Assembly: GCA_022763185.1 (NCBI GenBank)
Contig: JALEGL010000011.1
Span: 1-34,383 of the forward strand
Direction of reading: 5' to 3'
DNA from: a bacterium
Lineage (GTDB): Bacteria; Bdellovibrionota_G; JALEGL01
DNA length: 34,383 bases
The notes under the pieces are model-generated. The model did not search any database and was not told the DNA's origin. It was given only the letters and a program-made list of their open reading frames with translations. The translations under genes and the position numbers were made by a program. Every line of letters begins with the position of its first letter. Position 1 is the first letter of the stretch. Shown here piece after piece: positions 14,620 to 24,135 of the stretch.

Positions 14620-16119
14620 GTGCAGCAGTTGGGCAATTATCGAATACTCTATAAGATTGCTCAAGGCGGCATGGCTGAAATATTTAAGGCCGAAAAAATT
14701 GGTTTAAATGGTTTTAATAAACCTGTAGCACTTAAAAAAATCTTGGTAGGTCCACAAGTAAACCCCAAAGACTATCGTAAAATGTTATCTGAAGAAGCCA
14801 ATGTAGCTTTGTTTTTAGAGCATTCCAATATTGTTCATTTTTATGATTATTTTGAGCATGACAATGTTCCTTATATAGCGTTTCAGTATGTAGAAGGTCT
14901 CAACCTTGGAGAGTTATTAAATATTCATCAGGAGAATCGAAGATTTGTACCTTTGAACGTATATCTTTATGTCATTTGTGAGACCTTAAAAGGTTTAGAC
15001 TATGCTCATAAGAAACAGCATAATGGGAAGCCTTTAAACATTATTCATAGAGATGTAAGCCCACAAAATATACTCTTAGGATATGACGGAATTGTTAAGC
15101 TTGCAGACTTTGGAATAGCTAAAGCCAATATCGATAGAGAAGAAACACAGCTGCATATGTTAAAAGGTAAGGTTAATTACCTTGCTCCTGAACAAGTTCG
15201 CTTTGAAAAGGTGACTCAAAAAGTAGACCTTTATGCCATTGGTATGATGCTGTTTGAGTATGTTTATGCCTATAACCCATATTTAGCCCATGATCAGCAA
15301 ACCAAAATTTTAAATGATATTGCACAAAATAAGAAGCTGCCTCAAAGACCACCGATTATAAAGGTTTCTCAAGAGTTATTGGATATTATCAACAAAGCAA
15401 TGTCTATAAATCCAGAGCAGCGTTTTAGTGATGCCAAGTCATTGAGAAATGCTCTGATCAAACACTTAGACCCGAGCTGGTTGGTTAATGGCAATGACTT
15501 ATTGCAAACGTATTTGAAGCAATTTAAAGAACAACAAAAGACACGTCCTAAAATCTTAAAGCTCGTAAAAAAGGAGCTTTCTCAAGAAAAAAGAAAGTCT
15601 TCAACGCGTATTGCAACGTATAATTTAGATAGCTCATTGAAAAAGACTTCATCGTCAAATCGATATTTAAAAGTCGTGGCTTTACTCCTAGTGGTAGTAT
15701 CAGCAATAGCGTTAAAGCCAAATGCTGAAGAAGTAAGCACTAAGCGTGAACCTGAAAAGATTGTGGTTAAAACAGAAGTAAAAGAATTGCCCAAGCCACA
15801 AATAGCAAAAAATGTAGCTAAAAAACCTCAGTCTAAATCAAAAGTACTGTATCAAAGACCTAAGAGAACCACGATTTGGCGAGCAGATACAGCTTCATTA
15901 AAAAAGAGTACTAAACCTAAAGTAGGCTCTGTTTATGTTGATGGTCCATATGGCTCAGAAGTGTATATCAATGGGTATAAATTTGGAGGGGTCCCGCTTA
16001 AAAAAGAGCTCAAAGTAGGGAGCTATAAAATTACAATTGTACCAGAGTGGGAGATGCCTTATACCACTGAAGTTAATGTTAAAAACAAAGAGGAGTATAT
16101 TGTTCAGTGGCAACAGTGA
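14620..16119 (+). CDS. Membrane Ser/Thr protein kinase with C-terminal PEGA domain
   Basis: The protein has 499 residues from GTG 14620, preceded by GGAGAG. Kinase motifs are intact: glycine loop IAQGGMAEIF, ATP lysine near K39 (VALKK), HRDVSPQN with catalytic D145, DFG at 163-165 and APE at 189-191. A single membrane helix at about 350-365 (LKVVALLLVVVSAIALK) follows a basic linker. The extracytoplasmic end (about 435-499) is a PEGA domain (YGSEVYINGYKFGGVPLKKE). The kinase is therefore cytoplasmic with an envelope sensor part. It lies 2 nt after the lipoprotein stop and overlaps the next gene, indicating one transcription unit. Confidence 0.92.
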   Translation: MQQLGNYRILYKIAQGGMAEIFKAEKIGLNGFNKPVALKKILVGPQVNPKDYRKMLSEEANVALFLEHSNIVHFYDYFEHDNVPYIAFQYVEGLNLGELLNIHQENRRFVPLNVYLYVICETLKGLDYAHKKQHNGKPLNIIHRDVSPQNILLGYDGIVKLADFGIAKANIDREETQLHMLKGKVNYLAPEQVRFEKVTQKVDLYAIGMMLFEYVYAYNPYLAHDQQTKILNDIAQNKKLPQRPPIIKVSQELLDIINKAMSINPEQRFSDAKSLRNALIKHLDPSWLVNGNDLLQTYLKQFKEQQKTRPKILKLVKKELSQEKRKSSTRIATYNLDSSLKKTSSSNRYLKVVALLLVVVSAIALKPNAEEVSTKREPEKIVVKTEVKELPKPQIAKNVAKKPQSKSKVLYQRPKRTTIWRADTASLKKSTKPKVGSVYVDGPYGSEVYINGYKFGGVPLKKELKVGSYKITIVPEWEMPYTTEVNVKNKEEYIVQWQQ

Positions 16120-16763
16120 AAGTAAAATATACAGTCCTTTTGTTTGTATTTCTATCTGTGCAAAATCTTTTAGCAAAAGACAAACAGTTTGAAGTGATTG
16201 AGCTCGCTCAACAATTTACAGAAGTAAAGCAGTATCAAAAAGTTGTTGATCTTATAGAGCCAAGGCTTAAAAACACTTATTTCAATGAAATAGAATATAT
16301 TGTAAAAGCAAACTACATTTTAGGAATGTCTTATTGTGAATTAAACAATATGGAAAAAGCACAACACTTTCTTAAAGTATCCAATATTTTTAACAAAAAA
16401 TCAGTTGCTCTAGAATCAGGTTTTTCTAATAGGTGTCGTAGAGCGTATAGAGCTTTAAATGGAAATAAAGCTAGTAATTTAAAGCTTTATAAATATGATG
16501 CAAAGAAAGATATTCGGCGCTATTTACCCTATGGTATCGGGCACTTTAAAAGAGGGAATAAGAAAAAAGGAAAGTTTTTTGCTATTTCGGAAGGGACATT
16601 AACGGCTATTGCTATAACTTCAGCAATATTATTTGCTAGTGAAGATACTATTGGCGGGAGGCATTATAATCCAGGTAGAGCAAAAACATATCAAACAATA
16701 TTTTGGTCAGCTTTTGGCGCTAATGTTGGATTGGTTTCGATTGACTTATTAAGTTTAAAGTGA
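16107..16763 (+). CDS. TPR-like envelope protein with C-terminal membrane helices
   Basis: The protein has 218 residues. A signal peptide (YTVLLFVFLSVQNLLAK) is followed by helical pairs of TPR type (ELAQQFTEVKQYQKVVDLIE, then LGMSYCELNNMEKAQHFLK). A conserved LPYGIGHFKRGNKKKGKFF segment resembles DUF5683-type membrane proteins, and two hydrophobic helices follow. It is probably an envelope scaffold for the adjacent kinase. GTG 16107 is chosen because AGAGGAG is about 11 nt upstream. GTG 16116, which overlaps the kinase stop as GTGA, is nearly as good. Confidence 0.72.
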   Translation: MATVKVKYTVLLFVFLSVQNLLAKDKQFEVIELAQQFTEVKQYQKVVDLIEPRLKNTYFNEIEYIVKANYILGMSYCELNNMEKAQHFLKVSNIFNKKSVALESGFSNRCRRAYRALNGNKASNLKLYKYDAKKDIRRYLPYGIGHFKRGNKKKGKFFAISEGTLTAIAITSAILFASEDTIGGRHYNPGRAKTYQTIFWSAFGANVGLVSIDLLSLK

Positions 16764-16808
16764 CAATTTTAAAAATAAAAAAGTATAAAATACAGATTAT
16801 AGTATCAA

Positions 16809-17450
16809 TCAATATATAAAAGGAAGAAGCTTCCAACTTTTCTTTTTGTACTCTGGATATTCATCCGAAAAATGGCTTTTTAAAGCAATTTCTTCAACAT
16901 AAATTCGGTATACATATGCAGGGATTAGAATAAAAGCAGACCAGATCATATAAATTGGTATATTAAAAATTAGAGGAACTGTTAAACCAAATAATAATGC
17001 ACCGGTATATCCAGGGTGACGAATCCATCTGTAAGGCCCACTCGTAACAAGCTTGTGGTCAGATTGAATAACAACTTCTGAAGTGAACCATTGGCCTAAA
17101 TAATGAATTGATTTCCATCTAAATAAAACGCCAAAAAGTCCTAATAAAATGCCAATAATTTCAACAAGATGGATGGGTTTGATATGATTTGTTGTAAAGT
17201 ATTGGAAGACATAGATATAATAAACAGGAATGATTGATAGGTAAAAAGCAAGGTTTATAAACAGCATTGATTTTTTATCATGACTGCTTTTTCCATCTGA
17301 TCCAAGCTTTTCAAAGCTCATTTTTGGGTGAGTGAAGAAAATAAAGCCTAATAATATTAATAAGACCCATGGGCGAAAATTGAACAAGATATTAATGTTC
17401 TTAAATGCTGGAAGAAATAAAATTGATGCTGCTATTAAAAATCCACTCAT
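16809..17450 (-). CDS. Isoprenylcysteine carboxyl methyltransferase-like membrane protein
   Basis: The protein has 213 residues and several membrane segments. GPYRWIRHPGYTG (138-150) is the SAM-binding signature of ICMT/PEMT-type membrane methyltransferases, and an EE pair (186-187) in VYRIYVEEIAL precedes a FSDEYPEYKKK tail, also typical. The family methylates carboxyl or amino groups of lipophilic molecules; the bacterial substrate is usually unknown. It stands alone on the minus strand between two plus-strand operons, with no operon partner. Confidence 0.82.
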   Translation of the reverse strand: MSGFLIAASILFLPAFKNINILFNFRPWVLLILLGFIFFTHPKMSFEKLGSDGKSSHDKKSMLFINLAFYLSIIPVYYIYVFQYFTTNHIKPIHLVEIIGILLGLFGVLFRWKSIHYLGQWFTSEVVIQSDHKLVTSGPYRWIRHPGYTGALLFGLTVPLIFNIPIYMIWSAFILIPAYVYRIYVEEIALKSHFSDEYPEYKKKSWKLLPFIY

Positions 17451-17453
17451 ATC

Positions 17454-17482
17454 TTGCTAATAAAACCTCAATTATTTATCAT
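17454..17482 (+). promoter_or_regulatory. Candidate promoter of the PilZ-histidine-kinase operon
   Basis: TTGCTA (17454-17459), 17 nt, TATCAT (17477-17482), with a further TATAAA at 17484-17489. Only 14 nt separate it from the ATG at 17497, and no Shine-Dalgarno is present, so the message may be almost leaderless. Confidence 0.4.
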
Positions 17483-17496
17483 ATATAAATAGCAAA

Positions 17497-20400
17497 ATGT
17501 CTAAAGAAAAAGAAATAATTATTGCAAGTAACTTATCTTCAGGACATTTTGAAGGCCAAATTCCTTTATATTCTGCTAAACAGATATCACATTACACTGA
17601 CCCAAGTTTTATAGATTATTTTGTAAAAGTTTTGATCGATGAATCTGGTGGAAAACTTAATATCAAACAAGTTTGTAAGCGTTCAGATGATACATTGCAT
17701 TTAGATAATAAGTTGTTATTCAAAGATGAGACTATAATCTTAGAAGATGATGTAAATATAGAAGAAGGTGATACGGTCTATTTTGAACATATAGGAAGAG
17801 TCTATTGCTTTTTCATTAAAAAAAATTCAGATAATAGCCTGCAAATCCCAGTATTATACGAACTAACAAGACGGTTTTGGCAAAGATATACATTAAATGA
17901 AGATATAAAAATTGAGCTGGCGTCGGATGAAGAAGTTTTAAAAGGAAGAATCGTTAATTTTGATATTAATGGTTTAGGCATTAGTTTTGATAAGGGTGAA
18001 CCTAAGCTATTCGATAGTTATAAATTAAAAATATTCAGTGAAGATGAGCCACTTGAGATTTTAGGGCAAATAGTTCATTTTTCTAAAACGAAGGATGAAA
18101 ATATAGCTGGGTTCTATTTTAGTGAAAGAAAGAATAAAAAATATTTAGAAAAATTTTTTTGGACAAACTATAAAAAGTATAACCCAGATATTGAAGAGCT
18201 ATCTGAGAACTCAAGCTTAGAGGAAGTTAAAAAGCAGTTTGAAAACGTTCCAATACCGCAGTTGTTTAATGAAGAGTATTTAAAAAACACCTCTACAATT
18301 AAGACAATCATGTTAAAAAAAGGGAACAGTTATTCTTCTGGTATTTCAATTTGCAAATACAATAAAAAGATGACGATGATGCATACTTTAGTGCTTCAAA
18401 AAGAGCATCTTCATAGTTTACCAGTAAATTTATATGAATATGTAGCAAATCGAGTTTTAGCTACTAATGACAGTGAATATTTTTCTGGGTATTGGCCACC
18501 AAAGAATAAGTATATTGATCGAGGGTACACTAATTTTGTAAAAGGAGATTATGATGATGTTCATCACTTTTACAAGCAAATTAATATATACAACTGCGAA
18601 GTCAATAATGATTTTGACAAACAAATAATAGATAGCTTTAACTCCAATAAAGACTATGTAAAAAATGAGATAAGAAAAAGTCTGGGAGATGTATTTTATG
18701 ATGCATTTGGTGTTGATGAACCTGAAAAAGATATAAAAATTATATCAATTGGGTCAGATAATAACATATCAGGTATTGCAATGTGTTTGCCTAAAAGAAG
18801 CGACCATGGAGTATTTGCTCTATCCAATCAAACATGGATTATAAAAGCAGATGATCTAGATGCAGTAAAACAATTAAAAGCTTTATCTGATAAATATTTT
18901 CAAACTCTAGGACATAATAATTATAATGTTCATACCTTTGAAGAGTATAAAGGTATAGAAAGCAAGCTTAATACTTTAAGGGCATTAAAAGAAGTACATT
19001 TTTGGATTGCTAATAATACCAGAGTAAAGGCATATATTAACTATCTAAAAAGAATAAATTTTGAAATAAGTCTATTAACATCAAAAAAATCAATTTCTAA
19101 AAAATATGTAAAATTTATAAAAGGGTTCACTTCAAGTTTTTATAAAAGAAAATCTTTAAGGTATCAGTCCAAAGAACTTCAAAATGATATGGAAGTGTCA
19201 TTTGATACATCATTTATGAGTATAGACTCAGTAAAAGTTATGGATATAGATACATTTGGAATGAGTGCAGAAATATCTGCAAATCTAAATATTAAAGATA
19301 ATACACATATTGATATAATATTTTCATTAAAAGGTGAAGAAGCGCAGAAGTTAAAAGGTGTAGTAAAGTACTGTAAGCCAAAAGCAGTTTCAGGATTTAA
19401 AGCATTAAATAATCATGTTGGTATTGAGTTTCAAGGATTAGATTTAGAATCAAAAAGAGTTATAAGAGAGTATTGTTTTAGAAAGCTAAATCCAGATTTA
19501 AGTATGTTCTCAAAGCAAGATTTTAGATCTTTAGTGGATCTTTTAGAGAAGTCTAAATATTTTGAATATTACGATAGTACCAAACAAAGACAGTTTGAGG
19601 AGGAGTCGGAGCCAATATATTCCTCTTTAGAATTGCTAATACCGGATTTAGCAAGAGTAACCGTATTCAAAAATGATGAAGATGATTCAATTATAGGCAC
19701 ACACGCATTTTATAGAAGATCAAACAAAACATGGCAACTTCACCAATTGGCAGTGAATGAATCTCTAACAATATATAAGGCAAAGTTTCCTACAAAAGTA
19801 GTATTAAACGGTGCTTTTCAATATCTATGTTTAGATCCAGACGTAGATTTTGTAATTACATACTTTCACAATGATGCGGCAATAGCGAAAACATATTTCG
19901 ATGTAAAAAATCACCATGATAACCCAAAAGAATATGCTTATATAGAGTTTACAGGGTTTTTGTTTGAAGGTTTAGATAAAAAGTCTTATCAATTTGGAAA
20001 TGACTATCAATTGTCTGTTGCAAATGAAAAAGAAAAGAAGTTTCTTCAAAAAGAAGTAAAGAACCTAGTAGAAGATATAGAGTATGAAGCTTTAGAGTAT
20101 GCCAATTTATCGCAAAAAGACTTAATAAAAAAATGGAATAAAACAGGTGCTATAAGAGACCGGGAAGTTTTATTAATCAAAAATAAAAACGGTGAGATAT
20201 TACATTTTGCTATATGTGATGTAAGCCCTTTGGGTATAAATTTTATAGGATTGGTGGATATATTTAGAATTTTTCATCAAAAAACAGACGAAGCGCCAAG
20301 TGCTATTACAATGCAATTGTTAGCTAACTATGCCGCAAGTTATTATAAAAACAAAGGTAGGTCTCAAGTATACTTAGAAGTCGATCCAAACTTAGGTGAA

Positions 20401-20544
20401 TATTTTAATGAGTTAGAAGTAAGGCAATTGGGTAAAAATTGGAGATTAATAGCGGCTAGAAATACATTTATGACTGCACTGCAATATTTTAACAGTAGAT
20501 TTGAGCGGTTACAACAAAGGCTAAAACAATCGGAGAGTAAATGA
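17497..20544 (+). CDS. Large protein with two PilZ (c-di-GMP) domains
   Basis: The protein has 1015 residues and no signal peptide or membrane helix. PilZ 1 spans about 125-225 (RxxxR at 126-130, then FDINGLG at 155-161). PilZ 2 spans about 548-660 (RKSLR at 551-555, then DIDTFG at 583-588). PilZ domains bind cyclic di-GMP through these motifs; here the usual Ser of DxSxxG is Asn or Asp. Regions of about 260-500 and 690-990 look related to each other, and both carry a His-containing segment (MMHTLVL near 294-300; WQLHQLAVNE at 746-755) reminiscent of acyltransferase-type folds, which is tentative. It overlaps the hybrid kinase gene by ATGA and should act in the same pathway. Confidence 0.8.
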   Translation: MSKEKEIIIASNLSSGHFEGQIPLYSAKQISHYTDPSFIDYFVKVLIDESGGKLNIKQVCKRSDDTLHLDNKLLFKDETIILEDDVNIEEGDTVYFEHIGRVYCFFIKKNSDNSLQIPVLYELTRRFWQRYTLNEDIKIELASDEEVLKGRIVNFDINGLGISFDKGEPKLFDSYKLKIFSEDEPLEILGQIVHFSKTKDENIAGFYFSERKNKKYLEKFFWTNYKKYNPDIEELSENSSLEEVKKQFENVPIPQLFNEEYLKNTSTIKTIMLKKGNSYSSGISICKYNKKMTMMHTLVLQKEHLHSLPVNLYEYVANRVLATNDSEYFSGYWPPKNKYIDRGYTNFVKGDYDDVHHFYKQINIYNCEVNNDFDKQIIDSFNSNKDYVKNEIRKSLGDVFYDAFGVDEPEKDIKIISIGSDNNISGIAMCLPKRSDHGVFALSNQTWIIKADDLDAVKQLKALSDKYFQTLGHNNYNVHTFEEYKGIESKLNTLRALKEVHFWIANNTRVKAYINYLKRINFEISLLTSKKSISKKYVKFIKGFTSSFYKRKSLRYQSKELQNDMEVSFDTSFMSIDSVKVMDIDTFGMSAEISANLNIKDNTHIDIIFSLKGEEAQKLKGVVKYCKPKAVSGFKALNNHVGIEFQGLDLESKRVIREYCFRKLNPDLSMFSKQDFRSLVDLLEKSKYFEYYDSTKQRQFEEESEPIYSSLELLIPDLARVTVFKNDEDDSIIGTHAFYRRSNKTWQLHQLAVNESLTIYKAKFPTKVVLNGAFQYLCLDPDVDFVITYFHNDAAIAKTYFDVKNHHDNPKEYAYIEFTGFLFEGLDKKSYQFGNDYQLSVANEKEKKFLQKEVKNLVEDIEYEALEYANLSQKDLIKKWNKTGAIRDREVLLIKNKNGEILHFAICDVSPLGINFIGLVDIFRIFHQKTDEAPSAITMQLLANYAASYYKNKGRSQVYLEVDPNLGEYFNELEVRQLGKNWRLIAARNTFMTALQYFNSRFERLQQRLKQSESK

Positions 20545-23500
20545 TAAAACGTCTTGTAGCAGTATTTTTAGTTACATTAATAGGAATAGTCTATTTTGCA
20601 ACTGAGAATAATATTGAATTAACTGCATATGATGTGAAATATATACTTGATGATCAAGAGAGTTTTAAAAATAAAGATATTTCTGAAAATCATTGGCAAG
20701 AATATACTCTTGGTAAAGGGATAGACCACTATAAAAAACCATATGTATACTGGATAAGATTCAAATTTAATAACAAAAATCAAAATCTAGAAAATCCTGC
20801 ATTAGCATTAGGTAAAATAGGTGATGTTGAAGAAGTTTATTTTAATGGGGAATATCTAGGTGCTAATGGAAGAATAGAGGGTAAGTCGCGATCATTTTAT
20901 CACTATCCAAGAATCTATAGAATACAAAAGAATAAGATAGAAGATGTCAATACCGTTGCAATACGTGCAAAAAAAAGTGCAATATTAAGAGCAGGGATTC
21001 ATTCTGGACCTGTTGCTTTTGGAGATTATGAAGATCTAAGGCAAAAAGTTAATAAGGCTTATTTTTTAGTCTATTACCTTGGAATAATTTTAGGATTTTT
21101 TAGCTTAGTTATGGGTGTTTATCACCTATATTTATATATTAGGATGAGAGATAAAATACAGAATTTATATTATTTCTGTTTTTCATTGTTTTCATCGGCA
21201 TTTATATATTCGCTTTCATGGGGGTTAACTGTACATTTTAAAAGTGAATTTGTAGTAGCTCAAGTAAATTGCTTTCTAGGCGTAATGACAGCTGTAACAT
21301 ATCTGATATTTATTCAACGCTTTTTAAATATAACACTCAATATAAAGCATAAGGTATTCATTGGAATTCAGTTAATATTTCCAATCATATGTTTATTTCC
21401 AAAACAAGTAGATGCAGTATTTAACATATATTCAATCTGGTTTGTTCTTGGGTTAGGAACAATTATCTATGCTGGATATTTATTTATATGGCATTACTAT
21501 AAAAATAACAGGGAAGATCTCAAGGTATTAATGAGCTCTATAGTGGTTATGCTTCTATGCGCTTTTCACGATATTCTTCATAGTTTAGAACTTTTCTCCA
21601 GTTTTCAACTGAGTGGAGTTGGATTCTTTTCGTTAAATATAGGGATAATGTTCTCATTAGCTAAGGATTTCACAACAGCTTACAAAGATGTAGAACAAAC
21701 AGTAAGAGAAAGAACGGATGAATTAGAAAAAGCAATAGATCATGTGAAAATGGTAGAAGATCAGAAAAAAAGAGTTTTTACGAATATCTCACATGATCTT
21801 AAAACACCTATAGCAGTAGCAATTCATAAACTAGATGAACTTTCAGAGTATGTTTTAAAAGAAAAAGGTAGAGAAGTTCTTATAAAAAGTAACAATGCTC
21901 TACTTAGATTGAACTCAATGGTTAAAAATATTTTAGATACCATTTCCTCTGAATCAGGAACAATTAAACTTATATGGAATAAAGATAATGCTGTTAAATT
22001 TATAAAAGACTGGAAAATTGACTTTGAAGAAGTTGGGAAACTAAAGAATAAAACCGTTCATTTTTCAAGTAACCAAGATGAAATTAATATTCCCTGGGAT
22101 AGGGATAAAATGAACCGAGTCTTTGATAATTTTATGACTAATGCTTTAAAATATTGTCCAGAGAATGGTGATATATACATTAGACTTATTGCCTCTGGAA
22201 CACGCTTTCAATTAGAGGTAGAAGATACGGGTGAAGGCTTGCCTGAAGAAGAATGGAAAAGTGTATTTAAGCGATTTTATCAAGGTTCCAGCACCAATTT
22301 AAGAGACCACGGGGGTTTTGGTATCGGTCTTTCATTCGTATATGAAGTGATCAACAAAATGAATGGTAATGTGTTTATTACACATGGAGATGTAGGTAAA
22401 ATCAAATTTGTTGTTGAATTGCCCATCAACCAAGATATTGATTTAATAGAGTCAGAAGCTGAGCAAGAGATCTCTGAACTTAGACCTCATACTTTAAAAG
22501 CTATTGCTGTAGCGGAATATCCAAGAAAATACCCTGAGAAAGAAAATCCAGATTTACCAAGGCTATTGGTAGCCGAAGACAACCCTGATATTGCTGAAAA
22601 CCTGCTTTATATCCTGCAAAAGGACTATAATGTATACTTTGCTGAAAACGGTTTAGAAGCTATAGGCGTTTTAGAAAAGATCTCTATAGACTGTATTTTA
22701 AGTGATTTGATGATGCCTAAGATGGACGGATCTGAGCTCCTAAGTCGTGTTAGAGAAGACTATAGATGGAAACTTATTCCATTTATTATGGTTACATCTA
22801 AGAGCGATCGTGAAAATATCATTGAGCATTTAAATAGTGGTGCACAAGATTATATAACTAAGCCTTTTGAAAAAGATATCTTAAAAGCCAGAGTCCTATC
22901 TCAAAGCCAAACCTCTATCATTAGAAAGCATATGCTTAACTCAGACAAATTGGCTGCTTTAGGTGTGTTAGCGGCTGGTATTGCTCATGAACTTAAGAAC
23001 CCTATTCATGCTGCTAAAAACTTTACGTCAATTATTAGAAAACGTGTACAAATGATATTTGAATCCATGGATAAAAGAGATCCAGAGTTTGAAAAAAAGA
23101 TGAACTATATTATTGATCGTATTGAAGACAACAATCATAAAATGGATGAGATAACTCAAGCAATAGGTTCATATACAAATGGAAATAAAGAGAAAGTAGA
23201 TATCAATATCAATGAAATGATTGATTCATCAATTTTACTATTTGGAACTAAGCTTAAACAAAAAAGCTTAACTATAGAAAAACAGTATACCAAAGATAAT
23301 GTTCATATTTTGGGCTTCTCTCCTTTAAATCAATGTGTGGTTAATTTGATTGATAACGCTATTGCTGTGGCAAAAGATAAAATTGTTATTGAAACAGAAA
23401 GAACAGAGCAAAGAGTATGTATTCGAGTCAAAGATGACGGTGAGGGTATTGCGCCAGAGCTACAAAATAAAATCTTTGATATGTTCATGACCACAAAGCC

Positions 23501-23696
23501 TCCTGGAGAGGGAACAGGCCTTGGCTTATCTATTGTTAAAAATATTGTAGAACTTCAACACGGTGGGACTATAGAAATACTCTCTTCAACACCAAATGGC
23601 ACAACTTTTGAAATAAAAGTACCGTTTGAAGCGCCAGATCCTGAAGATTCTGGAGTAAATGTATTTCATGGAAAGGGAGAAACACATGCCTACTGA
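20541..23696 (+). CDS. Hybrid sensor kinase with two kinase cores around one receiver
   Basis: The protein has 1051 residues. Residues 1-20 form a signal anchor. About 60-160 is a galactose-binding-like sensor (DISM type, YVYWIRFKFNN, IGDVEEVYFNG). About 172-378 holds seven membrane helices. A coiled coil leads to kinase 1: phospho-His 418 in NISHDLKTP, N-box N534, GFGIGLS. A receiver at about 673-785 has E679/D680, phospho-Asp 722, T752 and K774. Kinase 2 has His 816 in IAHELKNP, N939, and GTGLGLS near 991-997. All phospho-acceptors are present. The order kinase-receiver-kinase is unusual. It is coupled upstream to the PilZ protein and downstream to a small receiver. Confidence 0.93.
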   Translation: MIKRLVAVFLVTLIGIVYFATENNIELTAYDVKYILDDQESFKNKDISENHWQEYTLGKGIDHYKKPYVYWIRFKFNNKNQNLENPALALGKIGDVEEVYFNGEYLGANGRIEGKSRSFYHYPRIYRIQKNKIEDVNTVAIRAKKSAILRAGIHSGPVAFGDYEDLRQKVNKAYFLVYYLGIILGFFSLVMGVYHLYLYIRMRDKIQNLYYFCFSLFSSAFIYSLSWGLTVHFKSEFVVAQVNCFLGVMTAVTYLIFIQRFLNITLNIKHKVFIGIQLIFPIICLFPKQVDAVFNIYSIWFVLGLGTIIYAGYLFIWHYYKNNREDLKVLMSSIVVMLLCAFHDILHSLELFSSFQLSGVGFFSLNIGIMFSLAKDFTTAYKDVEQTVRERTDELEKAIDHVKMVEDQKKRVFTNISHDLKTPIAVAIHKLDELSEYVLKEKGREVLIKSNNALLRLNSMVKNILDTISSESGTIKLIWNKDNAVKFIKDWKIDFEEVGKLKNKTVHFSSNQDEINIPWDRDKMNRVFDNFMTNALKYCPENGDIYIRLIASGTRFQLEVEDTGEGLPEEEWKSVFKRFYQGSSTNLRDHGGFGIGLSFVYEVINKMNGNVFITHGDVGKIKFVVELPINQDIDLIESEAEQEISELRPHTLKAIAVAEYPRKYPEKENPDLPRLLVAEDNPDIAENLLYILQKDYNVYFAENGLEAIGVLEKISIDCILSDLMMPKMDGSELLSRVREDYRWKLIPFIMVTSKSDRENIIEHLNSGAQDYITKPFEKDILKARVLSQSQTSIIRKHMLNSDKLAALGVLAAGIAHELKNPIHAAKNFTSIIRKRVQMIFESMDKRDPEFEKKMNYIIDRIEDNNHKMDEITQAIGSYTNGNKEKVDININEMIDSSILLFGTKLKQKSLTIEKQYTKDNVHILGFSPLNQCVVNLIDNAIAVAKDKIVIETERTEQRVCIRVKDDGEGIAPELQNKIFDMFMTTKPPGEGTGLGLSIVKNIVELQHGGTIEILSSTPNGTTFEIKVPFEAPDPEDSGVNVFHGKGETHAY

Positions 23697-24135
23697 TAAA
23701 AAATTAAAAGTATTATTGTTAGAAGATGATCCAGATAATGCTTTAGCAATAGAAATGATCAAGGAAGAAGAGTGGACGATTCATAGAGAACGCCATCCAT
23801 TTTATGCTGATGCGAGTACCATAAATAAATATGATATTGTGTTGGTAGATATTGTATACAATATCAAAAATGATGATTTAACTAAAATTCCTTCAAGTTG
23901 GATTCACGAGAGTGTTTTTATACCGGCCAAAAATTTCATAGAAGATGTTTTAAAAATAAACCCAAAATTTCCTATTGTACTATTAACGGCGCTGACAAAA
24001 CTTCAAGTTTTAGAGCATTCAAATTTGTATGATTTAGGGGCTAATATGATCCATATAGAGAAGCCTGTGGATTTTGACTCAGAAGAATTTAATAATACAA
24101 TCGATGAATTTTTAGAAAAAAGCTCAAAGCTTTAA
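23686..24135 (+). CDS. Stand-alone receiver-like protein with insertion (paralogue 1)
   Basis: The protein has 149 residues from ATG 23686 (GGGAG upstream), overlapping the kinase gene by 11 nt. It is a receiver fold: LLLEDDPDN with acidic pair E13/D14, phospho-Asp D55 in VLVD, T101 in VLLTAL and K126 in IEKP. The gap from Asp to Thr is 46 residues instead of about 30, so about 16 residues (NIKNDDLTKIPSSWIHES region) are inserted. No output domain. Coupling to the kinase suggests it receives phosphate from one of its two kinase cores and relays it. Confidence 0.85.
   Translation: MPTDKKLKVLLLEDDPDNALAIEMIKEEEWTIHRERHPFYADASTINKYDIVLVDIVYNIKNDDLTKIPSSWIHESVFIPAKNFIEDVLKINPKFPIVLLTALTKLQVLEHSNLYDLGANMIHIEKPVDFDSEEFNNTIDEFLEKSSKL

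Noticed and set aside
23586-23602. Sigma-54-like TGGCAC sequence inside the histidine kinase gene
   Set aside because: It has GA rather than GC at the -12 position and lies inside coding sequence.
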